Shown: piece by piece, positions 1-6,999 of the stretch
Numbering within the stretch: the stretch's first letter is position 1
Layout: the number at the start of each line of letters is the position of its first letter
DNA from: JAQUYS01 sp964430665
GTDB taxonomy: Archaea; Nanobdellota; Nanobdellia; Woesearchaeales; SKGA01
Length of the DNA: 12,949 nt
NCBI GenBank assembly: GCA_964430665.1
Contig: CAYSFC010000019.1
Location: 1-12,949, forward strand
Direction of reading: 5' to 3'
Notes under the pieces: model-generated
Databases searched by the model: none
What the model was told of the DNA's origin: nothing
The model's input: only the letters and a program-made list of their open reading frames with translations
Made by a program: the position numbers and the translations under genes

Positions 1-139
1 TCGTTTCAGGGGTTTTAAAAAATCAAGGATTTTTTCCAAACCATAGTCGCTAAAGCTCCTAGGTATCTCAAATTCTTTCGATACCCAAAGTCACTGTTCG
101 TTTCAGGGGTTTTAAAAAATCAAGGATTTTTTCCAAACC
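1..139. repeat. Two direct copies of a 42-bp hairpin-forming repeat
   Basis: Positions 1-42 and 98-139 are identical, separated by 55 bp (period 97 bp). Each copy can fold: GGTTT (11-15) pairs with AAACC (38-42), and AAAAAATC (17-24) pairs with GATTTTTT (28-35), closing a 3-nt AAG loop with a small internal bulge. The spacer has its own inverted repeat, GGTATC (62-67) and GATACC (80-85). The second copy ends directly against the TATA-like box of the eS8 gene. Copy 1 starts at the first base of the window, so more copies may lie to the left. Function unknown. Confidence 0.9.
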
Positions 140-147
140 TTTAAAAA
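140..147 (+). promoter_or_regulatory. TATA box of the eS8 gene
   Basis: TTTAAAAA is centred about 31 nt upstream of the ATG at 175. No Shine-Dalgarno sequence is seen between them, so the mRNA is probably leaderless or has a leader of a few bases. Confidence 0.55.
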
Positions 148-174
148 GCGATAAAAGTTTCCTAACTATCTAAA

Positions 175-558
175 ATGGCAATATTACAATTAAGATCAAA
201 TAGAAAGTCTACTGGAGGTCGTTATAAAAGACCTAAAGTTAAAAGAATGGCTAGATTCGGTAGATTATCAACAAATCCTAAGGTAGGAGATACTAAAACA
301 AAATCTGTTCGCACTATTGGTGGGAATAAGAAGGACAAAATACTTAATTCTAACAAAGTTAATGTTTTTGATCCAAAAAGTAAAAAATACGAAGTAGCAG
401 AAATCAAGAATGCTGTTGAAAATCCAGCTAACAGACATTTTGTTAGACGTAACATTTTAACTAAAGGAACTGTTGTTGAAACTTCTAAAGGCAAGGCAAG
501 AATAACATCTAGACCTGGTCAAGAAGGCGCAATAAATGCTGTTTTAATAACAGAATAA
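175..558 (+). CDS. rps8e: Ribosomal protein eS8 (S8e)
   Basis: The 127-residue product is a full-length archaeal eS8, a small-subunit ribosomal protein shared by archaea and eukaryotes and absent from bacteria. Diagnostic stretches are the basic N-terminus with STGGRYKRPK, the central VENPANRHFVRRNILTKG segment and the C-terminal ARITSRPGQEGAINAVLI. Length matches the archaeal family. The ATG at 175 gives the usual short N-terminus and lies about 31 nt behind a TATA-like box. The gene is followed by a T-tract at 563-569 and then a separate promoter, so it looks monocistronic unless it is joined to genes left of the window. Nothing unusual is seen in the protein. Confidence 0.96.
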   Translation: MAILQLRSNRKSTGGRYKRPKVKRMARFGRLSTNPKVGDTKTKSVRTIGGNKKDKILNSNKVNVFDPKSKKYEVAEIKNAVENPANRHFVRRNILTKGTVVETSKGKARITSRPGQEGAINAVLITE

Positions 559-562
559 ATAA

Positions 563-569
563 TTTTTTT
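563..569 (+). terminator. T-tract terminator after eS8
   Basis: Seven T residues just after the eS8 stop, followed by further T-rich sequence, fit the U-rich type of archaeal terminator. No hairpin is needed or seen. Confidence 0.45.
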
Positions 570-620
570 ATATTTTAACAAATTATTTCGTAAATTTTTC
601 AATTTTCTTTTGAAAGAATA

Positions 621-630
621 TTTTAAATAA
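621..630 (+). promoter_or_regulatory. TATA box of the 29-residue membrane peptide gene
   Basis: TTTTAAATAA is centred about 24 nt before the ATG at 649. This is the spacing that puts the transcript start on or next to the start codon, and it supports a real leaderless small gene here. Confidence 0.5.
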
Positions 631-648
631 TTCATTTTATTTTAAAAT

Positions 649-738
649 ATGAGTGAAAATTTGTTAAAGAAGATTAGTTGGATTCTTTTTATTATAGGAA
701 TTATGTCTTTATACTACCTCTCAGAAGGTCTGTTATAA
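649..738 (+). CDS. Small single-span membrane peptide (29 aa), unrecognised
   Basis: An ATG-to-TAA frame encodes 29 residues: a short polar N-terminus (MSENLLKK), one hydrophobic segment of about 17 residues (ISWILFIIGIMSLYYL) and a short polar tail. The charge pattern would place the basic N-terminus inside the cell. I do not recognise a family. Support comes from a correctly spaced TATA box, the clean membrane-segment composition, and its position in an otherwise empty 220-bp gap between the eS8 and eL44 genes. It could be a spurious frame, since short hydrophobic frames occur by chance in AT-rich DNA. Confidence 0.45.
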   Translation: MSENLLKKISWILFIIGIMSLYYLSEGLL

Positions 739-746
739 TAGATAGC

Positions 747-754
747 TTTAAAAA
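747..754 (+). promoter_or_regulatory. TATA box of the eL44 gene
   Basis: TTTAAAAA is centred about 28 nt before the ATG at 779. There is no Shine-Dalgarno sequence, so the mRNA is probably leaderless. Confidence 0.6.
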
Positions 755-769
755 GGAAATTAATTTCCT
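754..769. promoter_or_regulatory. 16-bp perfect palindrome between TATA box and eL44 start (candidate operator)
   Basis: AGGAAATTAATTTCCT is a perfect dyad that begins on the last base of the TATA box and ends 9 bp before the start codon, so it would cover the initiation region. Position and symmetry fit the operator of a dimeric archaeal repressor. No matching site is obvious at the other promoters of the window. Confidence 0.4.
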
Positions 770-778
770 CAAAATACT

Positions 779-1096
779 ATGAAAGTTCCTAAAGCGACTA
801 ACAGACATTGTCCTTTTTGCAATAAGCATACAGAACATAAAGTTATGCAAGCTAAAAGAAGAGCTAGAAATCAAACTAGACCTCTGAGTGCATTTTCCGA
901 TAAAAGAGTTAAAGCAAGAGGAGAAAGAAGAGGTGCAGGAAATCTAGGTAAATTCTCAAAACCTCCTATTGCTAAGTGGAAATCTACTGGTAAAAAAGTA
1001 ACTAAAAAAACTGATTTTAGATATGAATGTTCTGTTTGTAAAAAACAACATATGCAATCAAGCGGAATTCGAGCTAAAAAGGTTGAATTAGTTTAA
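779..1096 (+). CDS. rpl44e: Ribosomal protein eL44 (L44e)
   Basis: The 105-residue product is the archaeal/eukaryotic large-subunit zinc protein eL44. It shows the family N-terminus MKVPKATNRHCPFC, a CxxC pair at C11/C14 and a second pair at C84/C87 (YECSVCKKQH), which bind one zinc. A basic middle is rich in Arg and Lys, with the GNLGKFSKPPIAKWKSTGKK segment. It is slightly longer than many archaeal homologues. In many archaea eL44 is followed directly by eS27; here the next gene is an HPF-like protein instead. The start is the ATG 28 nt after the TATA-box centre. Confidence 0.95.
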   Translation: MKVPKATNRHCPFCNKHTEHKVMQAKRRARNQTRPLSAFSDKRVKARGERRGAGNLGKFSKPPIAKWKSTGKKVTKKTDFRYECSVCKKQHMQSSGIRAKKVELV

Positions 1097-1124
1097 TTGT
1101 AATTTTTTGTTCTAATTTTCAAAA

Positions 1125-1134
1125 TATTTAAATA
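1125..1134 (+). promoter_or_regulatory. TATA box of the HPF-like / Cys-rich membrane gene pair
   Basis: TATTTAAATA, itself palindromic, predicts a transcript start near 1155. That leaves a leader of about 25 nt with a Shine-Dalgarno GAGGT at 1170-1174, six bases before the ATG at 1181. This gene therefore has a leader, unlike most in the window. Confidence 0.5.
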
Positions 1135-1180
1135 GTTCTAGATTCAAGAATAAGTCGTAGTAATTTGTCGAGGTAGTAAA

Positions 1181-1495
1181 ATGATTGAATTAGGCGGAAA
1201 TATTACCCTTGTGGGATTTAAAGAAGTTGGTTTTTCTGAAATGATTGTGGTTAAAAAACTTGTTGGTAACTACGCAAGAAAAATATCTGACAAAGCAGGT
1301 GAATTGGATAATTTAACTATGACTGTTAAACCAATACATCAAAACCAAGAGGATGATTCTTCTAAATACGAATTGCATGTTAAAGTTATTCAAAAGGGCA
1401 AGGTTTTTACAACAGAGGTTGTAGATTTTAATCTTTTTGTAGCTATTGATTCTGCCATGAAGAAAATATTTACTGAAATGAAAATAAATAATTGA
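1181..1495 (+). CDS. HPF/RaiA-like ribosome hibernation protein
   Basis: The 104-residue protein resembles the short S30AE/HPF/RaiA fold, a beta-alpha-beta-beta-beta-alpha domain that in bacteria occupies the mRNA/tRNA channel of idle ribosomes. Features that fit are the N-terminal strand (IELGGNITLVGFKEV), a helix with YARKI, the central strand LDNLTMTVKPI, then a hairpin YELHVKVIQKGKVFTTEVVD. This is followed by LFVAIDSAMKKIFTEM, matching the family's closing helix with its AID signature. The match is by pattern only, and a function in ribosome silencing is inferred. It has a clear Shine-Dalgarno (GAGGT, 1170-1174) and is followed 10 bp later by the next gene, so the two are likely cotranscribed. 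Confidence 0.55.
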   Translation: MIELGGNITLVGFKEVGFSEMIVVKKLVGNYARKISDKAGELDNLTMTVKPIHQNQEDDSSKYELHVKVIQKGKVFTTEVVDFNLFVAIDSAMKKIFTEMKINN

Positions 1496-1505
1496 GTAAA
1501 TCAAA

Positions 1506-1868
1506 ATGGCTAAGAAGAAGAAAATAGATTTAATTTGGTACATAGTATTAATTGCGCTTGTTATCATAGCTTTTGTGTGGATGATAAATATTCCTAGAGA
1601 CTCTCTTTATGGAAAAAATGTTACTGAATCAACAAATATTACAACAGAAAATGATTCAAGCATTAATTTGGAAATCAACAATGTAAACGAAACATTAAAC
1701 ATAACTAATGATGAAATAGTAATTATTGTTGCTGACAATATAACTAATAGAGATGATCCTATGTATGCTGCAGGATGTTGGTGTCAGGGAGCAACTCACG
1801 AATATTGGACTAATGATTGTCCTTGTCCTGTAAAGGAAGCTGTTGAAGCAGTATCTCAAATCAAATAA
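1506..1868 (+). CDS. Membrane-anchored, sequon-rich protein with a CxC...CxC tail
   Basis: This 120-residue protein has a lysine-rich cytoplasmic tip (MAKKKK), one transmembrane segment at residues 9-27, and an outer domain of about 90 residues. The outer part has six N-X-S/T sequons (N38, N44, N49, N61, N65, N78) in a low-complexity Asn/Thr/Glu stalk. A compact C-terminal module follows with four cysteines in two CxC pairs (C91/C93 and C105/C107), His98 and two tryptophans. The cysteines could form disulfides outside the cell or bind a metal. I do not recognise the family. It starts 10 bp after the HPF-like gene and is followed by T-tracts at 1869-1880. Confidence 0.75.
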   Translation: MAKKKKIDLIWYIVLIALVIIAFVWMINIPRDSLYGKNVTESTNITTENDSSINLEINNVNETLNITNDEIVIIVADNITNRDDPMYAAGCWCQGATHEYWTNDCPCPVKEAVEAVSQIK

Positions 1869-1880
1869 TTTTTTATTTTT
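1869..1880 (+). terminator. T-tract terminator after the Cys-rich membrane gene
   Basis: Two runs of T (six and five residues) start immediately after the stop codon, and the ileS promoter follows within 25 bp. Confidence 0.45.
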
Positions 1881-1900
1881 ATATTAATTTAAAGACAACA

Positions 1901-1908
1901 TTTTTAAA
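1901..1908 (+). promoter_or_regulatory. TATA box of ileS
   Basis: TTTTTAAA predicts initiation near 1931, leaving a leader of about 25 nt. The leader contains a Shine-Dalgarno AAAGGTAG (1941-1948) seven bases before the ATG at 1956. Confidence 0.5.
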
Positions 1909-1955
1909 TGAATTTCTGTTTCGTCTAGTCTATTACACATAAAGGTAGATTTAAG

Positions 1956-4900
1956 ATGGAAAGCATAAAAGACTTTGATTTTGTTCAAGTAGAGAAAAAC
2001 GTACTCCAATTTTGGGAAAAAAATAATATTTACGAAAATATCAAAGCACGAAACATTGGGAAAAAAAGATATTATTTCTTAGATGGTCCTCCTTATGCTA
2101 ATGGTAAAATTCATCTTGGTACTGCTTGGAACAAATCTTTGAAAGATATGTTAATTCGATTTAAAAGAATGACTGGTCATGATGTTTGGGATAGAGCTGG
2201 ATGGGATACTCACGGACTTCCAATTGAAGGTGCTGTTCAAAAGAAACTTGGTCTTAAAGATGCGAAAGAAGTGAAAGAACTTGGCATCAATAAATTTATA
2301 GAAGAATGTAAAAATTTTACTTTGGAAAGAATAGATGAGATGACAAAAACATTTATTGATATGGGTATTTGGATGGATTTCAAAAATCCGTATAAAACTC
2401 TATCTAAGGAGTGGATAAATGCTGTTTGGTGGTTTATTAAAAGAGCTCATGAAAAGAATCGACTTTATGAAGGATTTAGAACTATGACTTGGGATATTCC
2501 TGCAGCAACTGCTGTTGCAAAACACGAGTTAGAATATAAAGAAGTTGAAGATACAGCAATTTTTGTCAAACTACAACTGGTTAGCAGCGAGCAGCGAGCA
2601 GCGGTCGAAGAAAAAGAATACCTTGTTATTTGGACTACTACTCCTTGGACAATTCCTTTCAATTTAGCCGTCATGGTTAATCCAGAATTGAATTATGTTA
2701 AACTTAAGGTTGGAAATGAATATTGGTGGGTTTGTGAAGATTTGATAGATTCTTTCTTACCTAAATTAGATGTTGAATATTTTGAGGAAGAAAAAATTAA
2801 AGGAAATTTGATGCAAGGTTGGGAATATGAACATCCTTTTGCAGTTGATATGAATTATCCTATGATGAAAGAAGAATATCCTAAGCTTCATTCAGTTTTA
2901 TTGTCAAAAGAATATGTGGATACTTCTGCAGGTTCAGGTTTAGTTCATTGTGCTCCTGGTTGTGGTCCCGAGGATTATGAAGTTGGATATCGAAATGGAC
3001 TTCCTGCTTTCAACACAGTTAATGAACATGGAATTTTTGAACATGCTGGACGATTTAATGGTTGGGTAGCTAAAAAAGACGATTATAAGTTTATTGAAGA
3101 AATGGAAAAACATGGTTGTTTGATACATACTCATTCTTATGTACATGATTATCCTCATGATTGGAGAAGTAAAGAACCTGTAATTTTCCGTACAACAAAA
3201 CAATGGTTCTTGAAAATTGAAGATATAAAAGAACAGTTAATTAAAGAAAATAATGGAATACTTTGGAAACCTAAAGCAGCATATAATGCATTTAATTCTT
3301 GGCTTGAAAATATTCGTGATAATTCGATTAGTAAACAAAGATATTGGGGAACGCCTTTACCTATTTGGAGAAATGTTGAAGATGAAGAAGATTATTTAGT
3401 TATAGGTAGCTCAGATGAATTAGAAAATTTATCTGGTGTAAAAGTTGATGATCCTCATATGAATAATATTAATAATATTGAAATAAAACAAGAAGGAAAA
3501 ACGTATAGGCGAGTTGAAGATGTTGCTGATGTTTGGCTGGATGCCGGTGTTGCTGCATTTGCATGTTTAGATTATCCTATAAAAGAAAAAGATTTTGAAG
3601 ATTTATTCCCTGCAGATTTTATTTTGGAAGGAAAAGATCAAATACGTGGTTGGTTCAATTTACTTCATGTGGTTGGAAATGTTGGTTTCGATAAAAAAGC
3701 TTTCAAAACTTGTTACATGCATGGATACATAAATGATGCAGGTGGAAGAAAGATGTCCAAATCTGAAGGAAATTATATTTTACCTGGAGAGATTTTTGAA
3801 AAATATGGTGTGGATGCCTCAAGAACTTATTTTGTAGGTTGTGCAAATCCTGGTTTGGATGCATCTTATAATTTTGATGATGTTGAATTAAGATATAGAA
3901 ATCAACATGTTCTTTGGAATTTACATAAGTTTGTAATTGATATGCAAAAAAATAACGGATTTACTGATGTTGATTTAAGAGCTGGTTTAGAACATTTAGA
4001 TTTAGAAGAAAAATTTATTTTATCTAGATTAAATTCTGCAATACATAAAGCAACAAAAATATTAAACGATTATGATTTAAATCAATTCCCTTACATTTTA
4101 GAAAATTTATATTTGGAATTGTCTAGAACTTATGTTCAGTTAATTAGAGATAAAGCTACAACAGGAAGTAAAGAAAATAAACAAGCAGTTTTTGCAACTT
4201 TAATTACTTGTATTGATAAAATAATTACTATGTATGCTATTACTGCTCCTTTAATTACTGAACAAATGTATTTTAATCTTAAAGAAACAGGATTAGAGAT
4301 GTTTGGAAAAGAATCTGTTCATGAAAATGAATGGCCTAGTTTCAATGAAGATTTAATCGATAAAAATCTTGAGAAAGGAATGGTTGAAGCTCAGAAAATA
4401 ATAACTTATTCTCTTTCCGCTAGAGAAAAAGCTAAGATGGGTGTAAGATGGCCATTAAATGAATTAACTATTGATGTGGATGATAATGTTAAATTAATAA
4501 TACAACAATATGAAGAATTGATAAAAAAGCAGTTAAATGTTAAGCACATTGTTTATGAAAAAGTTCCTGTGAGTTATGATATAAAACCAGACTATAAAGT
4601 TATTGGTAAAATGTTTGGTACAAAAACAGGAGATATAATTCCACATATACTAAGTAATAAAGAACTATACGTTAATGAACTTGAAAAAGATTTAGAGAAA
4701 TTTGAAATAAATGGAAATGAATTCACAAGAGATATGTTTCAATTGGAAATAAAAACTGGAGAAGGAATTTGTGCAGTTTTATTTGAAGGTGGAAAAGTTA
4801 AACTGGATATTGAGTTAACTCCTGAACTCGAAGCTGAAGGATTTTCTAGAGAACTAACAAGAAGAATTCAAAATTTACGTAAAAAGGAAGGTCTTGAAAG

Positions 4901-5084
4901 AGTTGATGAGATAAAACTTTATGTTGATTCTTCTAATAAAGATTTATTAAATAAAATTTTAGAATTTTCTGAAGATATTAAAGTTAAAATTGGTGCAACT
5001 GAAATAATAATTGGTTGTGAAAATCCAAAAGATACTTTCAAGATTAAAGAAGAAGATTTTAAAATAAATTTTGAGAGAATTTAA
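1956..5084 (+). CDS. ileS: Isoleucyl-tRNA synthetase, archaeal type
   Basis: The product (1042 residues) charges tRNA-Ile with isoleucine. It has the class I Rossmann core with the HIGH motif as HLGT (residues 53-56, after GPPYANGKI) and the KMSKS loop at 599-603. The CP1 editing domain carries WTTTPWTIP (from residue 226) and the HCAPGCGPEDY motif, with H331 and D340 matching the residues used to hydrolyse misacylated Val-tRNA. The anticodon-binding helical domain starts near residue 640 and a lysine-rich C-terminal domain follows. Length and order fit archaeal/eukaryotic-type IleRS. Residues 210-216 are encoded by three tandem copies of a GC-rich 7-mer inside an editing-domain loop. The stop codon overlaps that of the opposing Ham1 gene by 4 bp. 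Confidence 0.98.
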   Translation: MESIKDFDFVQVEKNVLQFWEKNNIYENIKARNIGKKRYYFLDGPPYANGKIHLGTAWNKSLKDMLIRFKRMTGHDVWDRAGWDTHGLPIEGAVQKKLGLKDAKEVKELGINKFIEECKNFTLERIDEMTKTFIDMGIWMDFKNPYKTLSKEWINAVWWFIKRAHEKNRLYEGFRTMTWDIPAATAVAKHELEYKEVEDTAIFVKLQLVSSEQRAAVEEKEYLVIWTTTPWTIPFNLAVMVNPELNYVKLKVGNEYWWVCEDLIDSFLPKLDVEYFEEEKIKGNLMQGWEYEHPFAVDMNYPMMKEEYPKLHSVLLSKEYVDTSAGSGLVHCAPGCGPEDYEVGYRNGLPAFNTVNEHGIFEHAGRFNGWVAKKDDYKFIEEMEKHGCLIHTHSYVHDYPHDWRSKEPVIFRTTKQWFLKIEDIKEQLIKENNGILWKPKAAYNAFNSWLENIRDNSISKQRYWGTPLPIWRNVEDEEDYLVIGSSDELENLSGVKVDDPHMNNINNIEIKQEGKTYRRVEDVADVWLDAGVAAFACLDYPIKEKDFEDLFPADFILEGKDQIRGWFNLLHVVGNVGFDKKAFKTCYMHGYINDAGGRKMSKSEGNYILPGEIFEKYGVDASRTYFVGCANPGLDASYNFDDVELRYRNQHVLWNLHKFVIDMQKNNGFTDVDLRAGLEHLDLEEKFILSRLNSAIHKATKILNDYDLNQFPYILENLYLELSRTYVQLIRDKATTGSKENKQAVFATLITCIDKIITMYAITAPLITEQMYFNLKETGLEMFGKESVHENEWPSFNEDLIDKNLEKGMVEAQKIITYSLSAREKAKMGVRWPLNELTIDVDDNVKLIIQQYEELIKKQLNVKHIVYEKVPVSYDIKPDYKVIGKMFGTKTGDIIPHILSNKELYVNELEKDLEKFEINGNEFTRDMFQLEIKTGEGICAVLFEGGKVKLDIELTPELEAEGFSRELTRRIQNLRKKEGLERVDEIKLYVDSSNKDLLNKILEFSEDIKVKIGATEIIIGCENPKDTFKIKEEDFKINFERI
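2583..2603 (+). repeat. Three perfect tandem copies of AGCAGCG inside ileS
   Basis: AGCAGCG is repeated at 2583-2589, 2590-2596 and 2597-2603. The total of 21 bp keeps the frame and adds residues 210-216 (SSEQRAA) between the editing-domain strands FVKLQL and EYLVIW. The tract is much richer in GC than its surroundings. Confidence 0.9.
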
Positions 5085-5641
5085 TTTTTTTTCTCTAATT
5101 TTTCTAATAATTTTGGCCAAAGTTTAAAATCGTACATTTTTTCTCTTCCTTTTTCAGTCATTTCAGCCAACGTTTTTGTTTCTCCTTCGGGGATGAACAA
5201 GTAATCTATTCCCATTCCTTGAGATCCTCTTAATTCTTTAGTTAGTATTCCTTTTTTCTCTGCCCAAACAACTATTGGGTCTTTATCAGGTTCGCAGTAA
5301 GCTAAAGCTTCTACAAATTTACAATTTCTATTATCTATTCCTCTCATTAAATTGTAAAATCCTTCAGGCTGTAACATTCTTTGTATGTCTGCCATGTATG
5401 CTCCTGGAAAACCATTATATGCTTCAATCATAAACGCGTGATCTGATTTTAAAACAGGTTTATTTAATAAGTCGGACATAATTTTGGTTGAAAATTTAGC
5501 AACTTCTCTACAATCTTTGTGTTGAACTTCGGGAACGTCTAAAGTTTTGCTTATTATTTTATAATTTGAATTAGAAAAATATGATTCAGCAACTAAAAGT
5601 TTCTTTGGATTTCCTGTTAAGAATATTATTTCTTCTTTCAT
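5081..5641 (-). CDS. Ham1/RdgB-like non-canonical purine NTP pyrophosphatase
   Basis: The 186-residue product resembles inosine/xanthosine triphosphatase, which removes deaminated purine nucleotides. It has the N-terminal TGNPKK loop (residues 9-14), a VPEVQ segment, Asp67 in the position of the VEDTGL motif (here KSDHAF), GFPG at 77-80, and GSQGMGIDYLFIPEG standing for the usual GFGYDPIF loop with Asp146. The usual C-terminal SHR motif is not present; that region reads EKMYDFKLW, so substrate choice may differ. The frame is open to 5689, but I chose the ATG at 5641. It gives the family N-terminus and lies about 26 nt from the centre of a TTTATAAA box, so the mRNA would be leaderless. Confidence 0.8.
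   Translation of the reverse strand: MKEEIIFLTGNPKKLLVAESYFSNSNYKIISKTLDVPEVQHKDCREVAKFSTKIMSDLLNKPVLKSDHAFMIEAYNGFPGAYMADIQRMLQPEGFYNLMRGIDNRNCKFVEALAYCEPDKDPIVVWAEKKGILTKELRGSQGMGIDYLFIPEGETKTLAEMTEKGREKMYDFKLWPKLLEKLEKKN
5085..5092 (+). terminator. T-tract terminator after ileS
   Basis: Eight T residues directly follow the ileS stop codon and lie inside the 3' end of the convergent Ham1-like gene. Confidence 0.4.
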
Positions 5642-5662
5642 AAAGACGCATTTATTTATATA

Positions 5663-5670
5663 TTTATAAA
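5663..5670 (-). promoter_or_regulatory. TATA box of the Ham1-like gene, at the end of the Nudix gene
   Basis: TTTATAAA is centred about 26 nt upstream of the ATG at 5641. It overlaps the last codons and stop of the upstream Nudix gene, so the Ham1-like gene can be transcribed alone as well as by read-through. Confidence 0.6.
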
Positions 5671-6152
5671 TTTTTGCTAAGAGTTTCATGAAGTATTTTT
5701 AAAGCAACTTTGCCATTTTCCCAATAAAGTAAGTCTATTGCTTCTTCATAGGAACACCATTTATATTCATCATGTTCTGGATATATGTTTTTAGTTAAAT
5801 CAATTTTTTCATCCGATGTAATTTTGGCACCCCAAACAAATTCAGTTATAGTAACTCCGTCCTCTACTTCAGAAATATTTACATTTTCTTCTTTTAATAT
5901 TGCTTCATAAAATCCTTTTTCTGTAAATTGAAAAATATGATAAGGTCCATAAAGAGATTGAACTTCAGTTATTGTTGTTTCTTCTGCAAGTTCTCTCAAA
6001 GCACATGCTTGTAATGTTTCTCCATCTTCTAAACCACCTGTACAAGCTTGCCAATTTCCACCTTTTTCAGGAATTCTTTTTAGTAAAAGATATTCAATTT
6101 TATCCTCTGTTTGTCTGTATCCATAAACTTGTATTTGTATAGGTAATCTCAT
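5664..6152 (-). CDS. Nudix hydrolase, NudB-like
   Basis: The 162-residue protein carries a Nudix box at residues 39-61: G39, E45, R53-E54, E57-E58. The usual Gly near the end is Thr60 (REL-AEETTI). It hydrolyses a nucleoside diphosphate linked to another group, using Mg bound by the Glu cluster. The Thr in place of Gly, the GGNWQACTGG lead-in and the C-terminal EYKWCSYEEAIDLL...WENGKVAL resemble NudB, the dihydroneopterin triphosphate/dATP pyrophosphatase. That specificity is only a suggestion. The ATG overlaps the stop of the metallophosphoesterase gene in an ATGA arrangement, so translation is probably coupled. Confidence 0.85.
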   Translation of the reverse strand: MRLPIQIQVYGYRQTEDKIEYLLLKRIPEKGGNWQACTGGLEDGETLQACALRELAEETTITEVQSLYGPYHIFQFTEKGFYEAILKEENVNISEVEDGVTITEFVWGAKITSDEKIDLTKNIYPEHDEYKWCSYEEAIDLLYWENGKVALKILHETLSKNL

Positions 6153-6943
6153 TTTAACATTTTCCTCTCAATTTTAATATTAGTATCAACATCAATTTCT
6201 AAATATTTTGGTCTTATTTTTTTATTATTAGTTTCATCTAAGAATCTTGAAAAGGAGTCTACTGAAATAAAGTTCAATTCATCTATAAAAAATTCATTAC
6301 ACTCATGTACATGTCCATTTATACAAATTATTTCTTTGTCGTATTTTTTTAATATTTCTTGGACTTTTTTATATTCTGAAATATTTATTTTTTCTTTCCA
6401 GTCAGTAAACCAAGGAGTATTTGAAATATCAAAATAATTTAATGGTGCGTGAGAAAATATGATTGTTTTTTTGTAGTTCTGAGAAAGTTTTTTATCTAAC
6501 CAATTTATTTGTTCTTGATCAATACTTATTTTATAATCATAAATAAATGCATTATCTGATTTAATTTGTTTTACTACGTCTAAGAATATGTATTGAACTC
6601 CATCTATTATTTTCTCAAAATAGCAAGAATCCATGTTGAATAATTTAAGAGCTTCTTGTTTGGAAAAATTATATAATTCGTGGTTACCTAATACTATGTT
6701 GTAATTTAAATTATATTTTTTTAACAAATGTTTGATGTCTTCTATGTGTTTGATGTCTTTTTCTTTTGTATTTCTATAAATTTGATCCCCTAAGAATATA
6801 ATCCAATGTTTTTCTTCAGATTTTTCTAAAGAAATAAATAAATCTTCTAAGTCATTCAAAATAATGTGTGAATTAAATATATTTCTTAGAAAGTTTTTGT
6901 GTTCTTCCCCATAATGTAAATCTGCAATCACTATTAGTTTCAT
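6149..6943 (-). CDS. Calcineurin-like metallophosphoesterase
   Basis: The protein has all the metal-binding motifs of the superfamily: DLH near the N-terminus (IADLHYGEEH), GDQ, GNHE, the FSHAPLN histidine and GHVHE. These coordinate two metal ions and cleave a phosphomonoester or phosphodiester; the substrate cannot be told from sequence. It is first in an operon with the Nudix gene (4-bp overlap), and the context suggests nucleotide or phosphate housekeeping. There are two possible starts, ATG at 6949 (MFMKL, 266 aa) and ATG at 6943 (MKLIV, 264 aa). I prefer 6943 because the TTTATAAA centre lies about 26 nt upstream, fitting a leaderless mRNA, and MKLIVIADLH is a typical family N-terminus. 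Confidence 0.88.
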   Translation of the reverse strand: MKLIVIADLHYGEEHKNFLRNIFNSHIILNDLEDLFISLEKSEEKHWIIFLGDQIYRNTKEKDIKHIEDIKHLLKKYNLNYNIVLGNHELYNFSKQEALKLFNMDSCYFEKIIDGVQYIFLDVVKQIKSDNAFIYDYKISIDQEQINWLDKKLSQNYKKTIIFSHAPLNYFDISNTPWFTDWKEKINISEYKKVQEILKKYDKEIICINGHVHECNEFFIDELNFISVDSFSRFLDETNNKKIRPKYLEIDVDTNIKIERKMLK

Positions 6944-6965
6944 AAACATAAGTTAATGTGGTTTT

Positions 6966-6973
6966 TTTATAAA
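6966..6973 (-). promoter_or_regulatory. TATA box of the metallophosphoesterase-Nudix operon
   Basis: TTTATAAA is centred about 26 nt upstream of the ATG at 6943 on the minus strand. It lies only 34 bp, centre to centre, from the eL30 operon TATA box. Confidence 0.6.
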
Positions 6974-6999
6974 TTTTTGTAAGAAAGATGGTAGTAATA

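Noticed and set aside
1..139. CRISPR array
   Set aside because: Only two repeat copies are visible. At 42 bp the repeat is long and the 55-bp spacer exceeds the usual range and is itself self-complementary. There are no cas genes in the window.
222..494. Minus-strand 90-residue frame opposite eS8
   Set aside because: It is the complement of a clear eS8 gene; hydrophobic content is what AT-rich Lys/Asn codons give on the other strand.
5642..5689. N-terminal extension of the Ham1-like protein from 5689
   Set aside because: The extra 16 residues cover the TATA box and the end of the Nudix gene and have no family match.
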